Shown here piece after piece: positions 56,067 to 57,521 of a stretch of DNA of 57,521 nt. Source of the stretch: CAWEHT01 sp963808455 (GTDB taxonomy: Bacteria > Chloroflexota > Anaerolineae > CG2-30-64-16); NCBI GenBank assembly GCA_963808455.1, contig CAWEHT010000155.1:1-57521 (forward strand). Reading direction: 5' to 3'. The notes beneath the pieces are model-generated. The model ran no database searches and was not told the DNA's origin. It was given only the letters and a program-made list of their open reading frames with translations. The position numbers were made by a program, and so were the translations under genes. The first letter of the stretch is position 1; each line of letters begins with the position of its first letter.

Positions 56067-57521
56067 GAGCGTAACAGGCTGGGGAAAGGGAAAATTTCAA
56101 GCCAACCCGCCAGATAGGGTACATAATATACCTTGGCAAAACCATCAACCGAGCGAGGTTGGCTGCGTGCAAGGTACCATAGGACTGGGGAAAGCTCAAC
56201 TGCTGGCGGGAGCCGTGGGGCATGGGCTGGTGATCGTCAGCATTCTGGCCTTGGCCTGCCTGGGGCAGGTGGTCCCAGAGCAGGCCGGGTGGGTGCTGGG
56301 CGGTCCAGGTACTGCCATGGTGCAGCGGCGCAGGAGCTGTGCCAGGGTTAGCTGGGAGCCAGCGAGTGGCGGGCAGGCGGAGCTTTGGCTGCAACTGGCG
56401 CAGACCTGGCAGGTTGCGCTGCTGCGCAGCCTGCTGTTATGGGGTTTATGGCACGGCAGCGGGCCGCTGGGGCCCGCCTGGCTGGCGCTATGGCCGTGGG
56501 CGCTGTGGTTGTGGCGCAGTTTGGGTCTGGCTTGGCCGGGGCTAGGCCGCCGCCCGAGCTGGTACCACGTGGAGCATTGGCTGGCGCAAGGGCAGCGCTG
56601 GTTGACTTTGGGTTATGGCGGGCTGGTCCTGGCGCTGTGGTTACGGGCGGGCTGGGGGGTGGCTGTCCCAGCGGTCAGGGCGCATGCCGCGGCTATGGCC
56701 CCGTTGCTGGGGACAGGCTGCCTGGTCTGCGGCAGCACCGAGCCGCGGGTCACGGTCGAGCGGCAGGCGGATGGCAGCTATCAGGCCACGTTGTGCGGGC
56801 ACTTCACGCTGCAAGTAGCCGGGGACAGCCTGTTTCGCAGGCGGCTGCTGTTGCTGTTCCTGGGCCTGCTGGAGCGGCCCGGACCGCCGCGTAAAGGGCG
56901 GCGCACCCGCGATGGGCGCACACCGTTTGTCACGGAGAGGCAACTGGCCGTCTGGTTTGGTACGCCGCAGCCGGTGGTCAGTCGCTGGTATCGTTACTGG
57001 CTGCACGCCGATTGGGCCAACTTGCTGGCCTGCACAGCGCCGAAGTGCTGACCAGGGAGTGGGTCGCGCGCATTGTGGCGGTCTGTGCCACGTTTCCCTG
57101 GTGGGGACCCGCACAGGTGCAGGCCCACCTGCGCAGCCAAGGTCTGCCGGTGAGTCAAGCGCAAGTGGCCCAGGCGTGGGCCCAGAGCGGTTGGTCCCAG
57201 CTGCGCCAGACCTTGTTTGAGCGCTATGATCTGAGCGGCCCTGCCCTACAACTGCGGGATGGTTGGTTGGTGGGCCAACTGCTGGCCCAGGTGCAGGGAC
57301 TGTTGGAACGCCTGGAGGGTGGGCTGGCTGTGACGCCGGAACAGCGCCTGACCGTGGCCGACTTACAGCAGCTGGCGGCGGTGGCCCCAGGGCTGGCCGC
57401 ACCGCCCGTGCCCGCCCAGCCCTGGCTGCGGCGGGTCGAACAGGTCCTCCGGGGACGGTGGCCGGCGGCGGGCGCCCCTTGTGCCGACCCAGTCCACTGT
57501 CCGAACTGCGGCTCGCCGCAG
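56067..57521 (+). mobile_element. Same transposon, copy 2 (runs off the window)
   Basis: The left inverted repeat GAGCGTAACAGGCTGGGGA (56067-56085) and the following ~1.4 kb are almost identical to copy 1. A ~60-bp stretch (56660-56720 against 54015-54080) is clearly diverged. The right end is outside the window. Confidence 0.82.
56167..57521 (+). CDS. Large DDE transposase, copy 2 (3' end outside window, one frameshift)
   Basis: GTG 56167 starts a frame that runs without interruption through the hydrophobic domain, the CLVCGSTEPRVTVER knuckle and TERQLAVWFGTPQPVVSRWY. This proves that the hydrophobic and DNA-binding domains belong to one protein, which copy 1 alone could not show. A one-base deletion near 57028 (TTGCTGGCC for TTGCTGAGCC) then breaks the frame, after which WVARIVAVCATFPWWGPAQV continues in another frame to the window edge. 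The catalytic domain is not in view. Confidence 0.75.

Overview
This is a GC-rich bacterial window (57.5 kb). The gene set is housekeeping DNA-repair and translation genes, a translin-family gene, a tungsten/molybdenum aldehyde:ferredoxin oxidoreductase, UbiD/UbiX/UbiA/UbiE-type quinone genes, a BMP-type nucleoside ABC transporter and many toxin-antitoxin relics. Together these fit best with a Chloroflexota bacterium (Anaerolineae-like), but no rRNA or tRNA is present to confirm it. Most genes lie on the minus strand in long, tightly packed runs.

Layout. 1-10.9 kb is a scrambled accessory area: a flavoprotein/membrane protein at the edge, an FMN-reductase/SCP2 fusion, a GyrI-like gene, a higBA relic, two paralogous membrane-anchored proteins and a secreted protein with an in-frame stop. 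One paralog is split by a MITE-like repeat that is itself split by an IS630-type element. 11.1-31.4 kb is mostly core genes: an M20 peptidase, recN, an MFS transporter, nadK, hisS and translin, then ssb, a MoaD-like carrier with an aldehyde:ferredoxin oxidoreductase, clpB, and a glycosyltransferase, PH-domain protein, surE and class A PBP cluster. 31.6-35.0 kb holds three toxin-antitoxin-like modules (MntA/HepT, HEPN/MNT, YefM/YoeB). 35.1-41.9 kb is a quinone-type cluster (ubiD, ubiA, an SsuABC/NMT1-like ABC transporter, ubiE, ubiX, a PPOX-fold gene). 42.0-47.3 kb encodes a complete BMP-family nucleoside ABC transporter. 47.4-49.5 kb carries an MsmX/UgpC-like ATPase behind a long leader and then a dense field of GC-rich palindromes. 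49.6-53.3 kb has an aldo/keto reductase and membrane proteins. 53.4 kb to the end holds two tandem copies of a 2.6-kb transposon with an unusual large DDE transposase.

The same kind of damage recurs along the whole window. More than twenty single-base frameshifts interrupt otherwise well-conserved genes, including essential ones such as hisS and clpB, while many long genes are intact. This looks more like residual indel error in the assembly than biology, so I give such genes their full extent and name the break. The IS630 frameshift is the one exception: it sits on a proper A-AAA-AAA slippery site.

How genes work together (inference). The quinone genes plus nucleoside importer could serve menaquinone synthesis by the futalosine route. 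The MoaD-like protein overlaps the oxidoreductase gene and probably helps supply its pterin cofactor. The PBP/surE/glycosyltransferase run concerns the cell envelope. No CRISPR array, tRNA or rRNA was seen.
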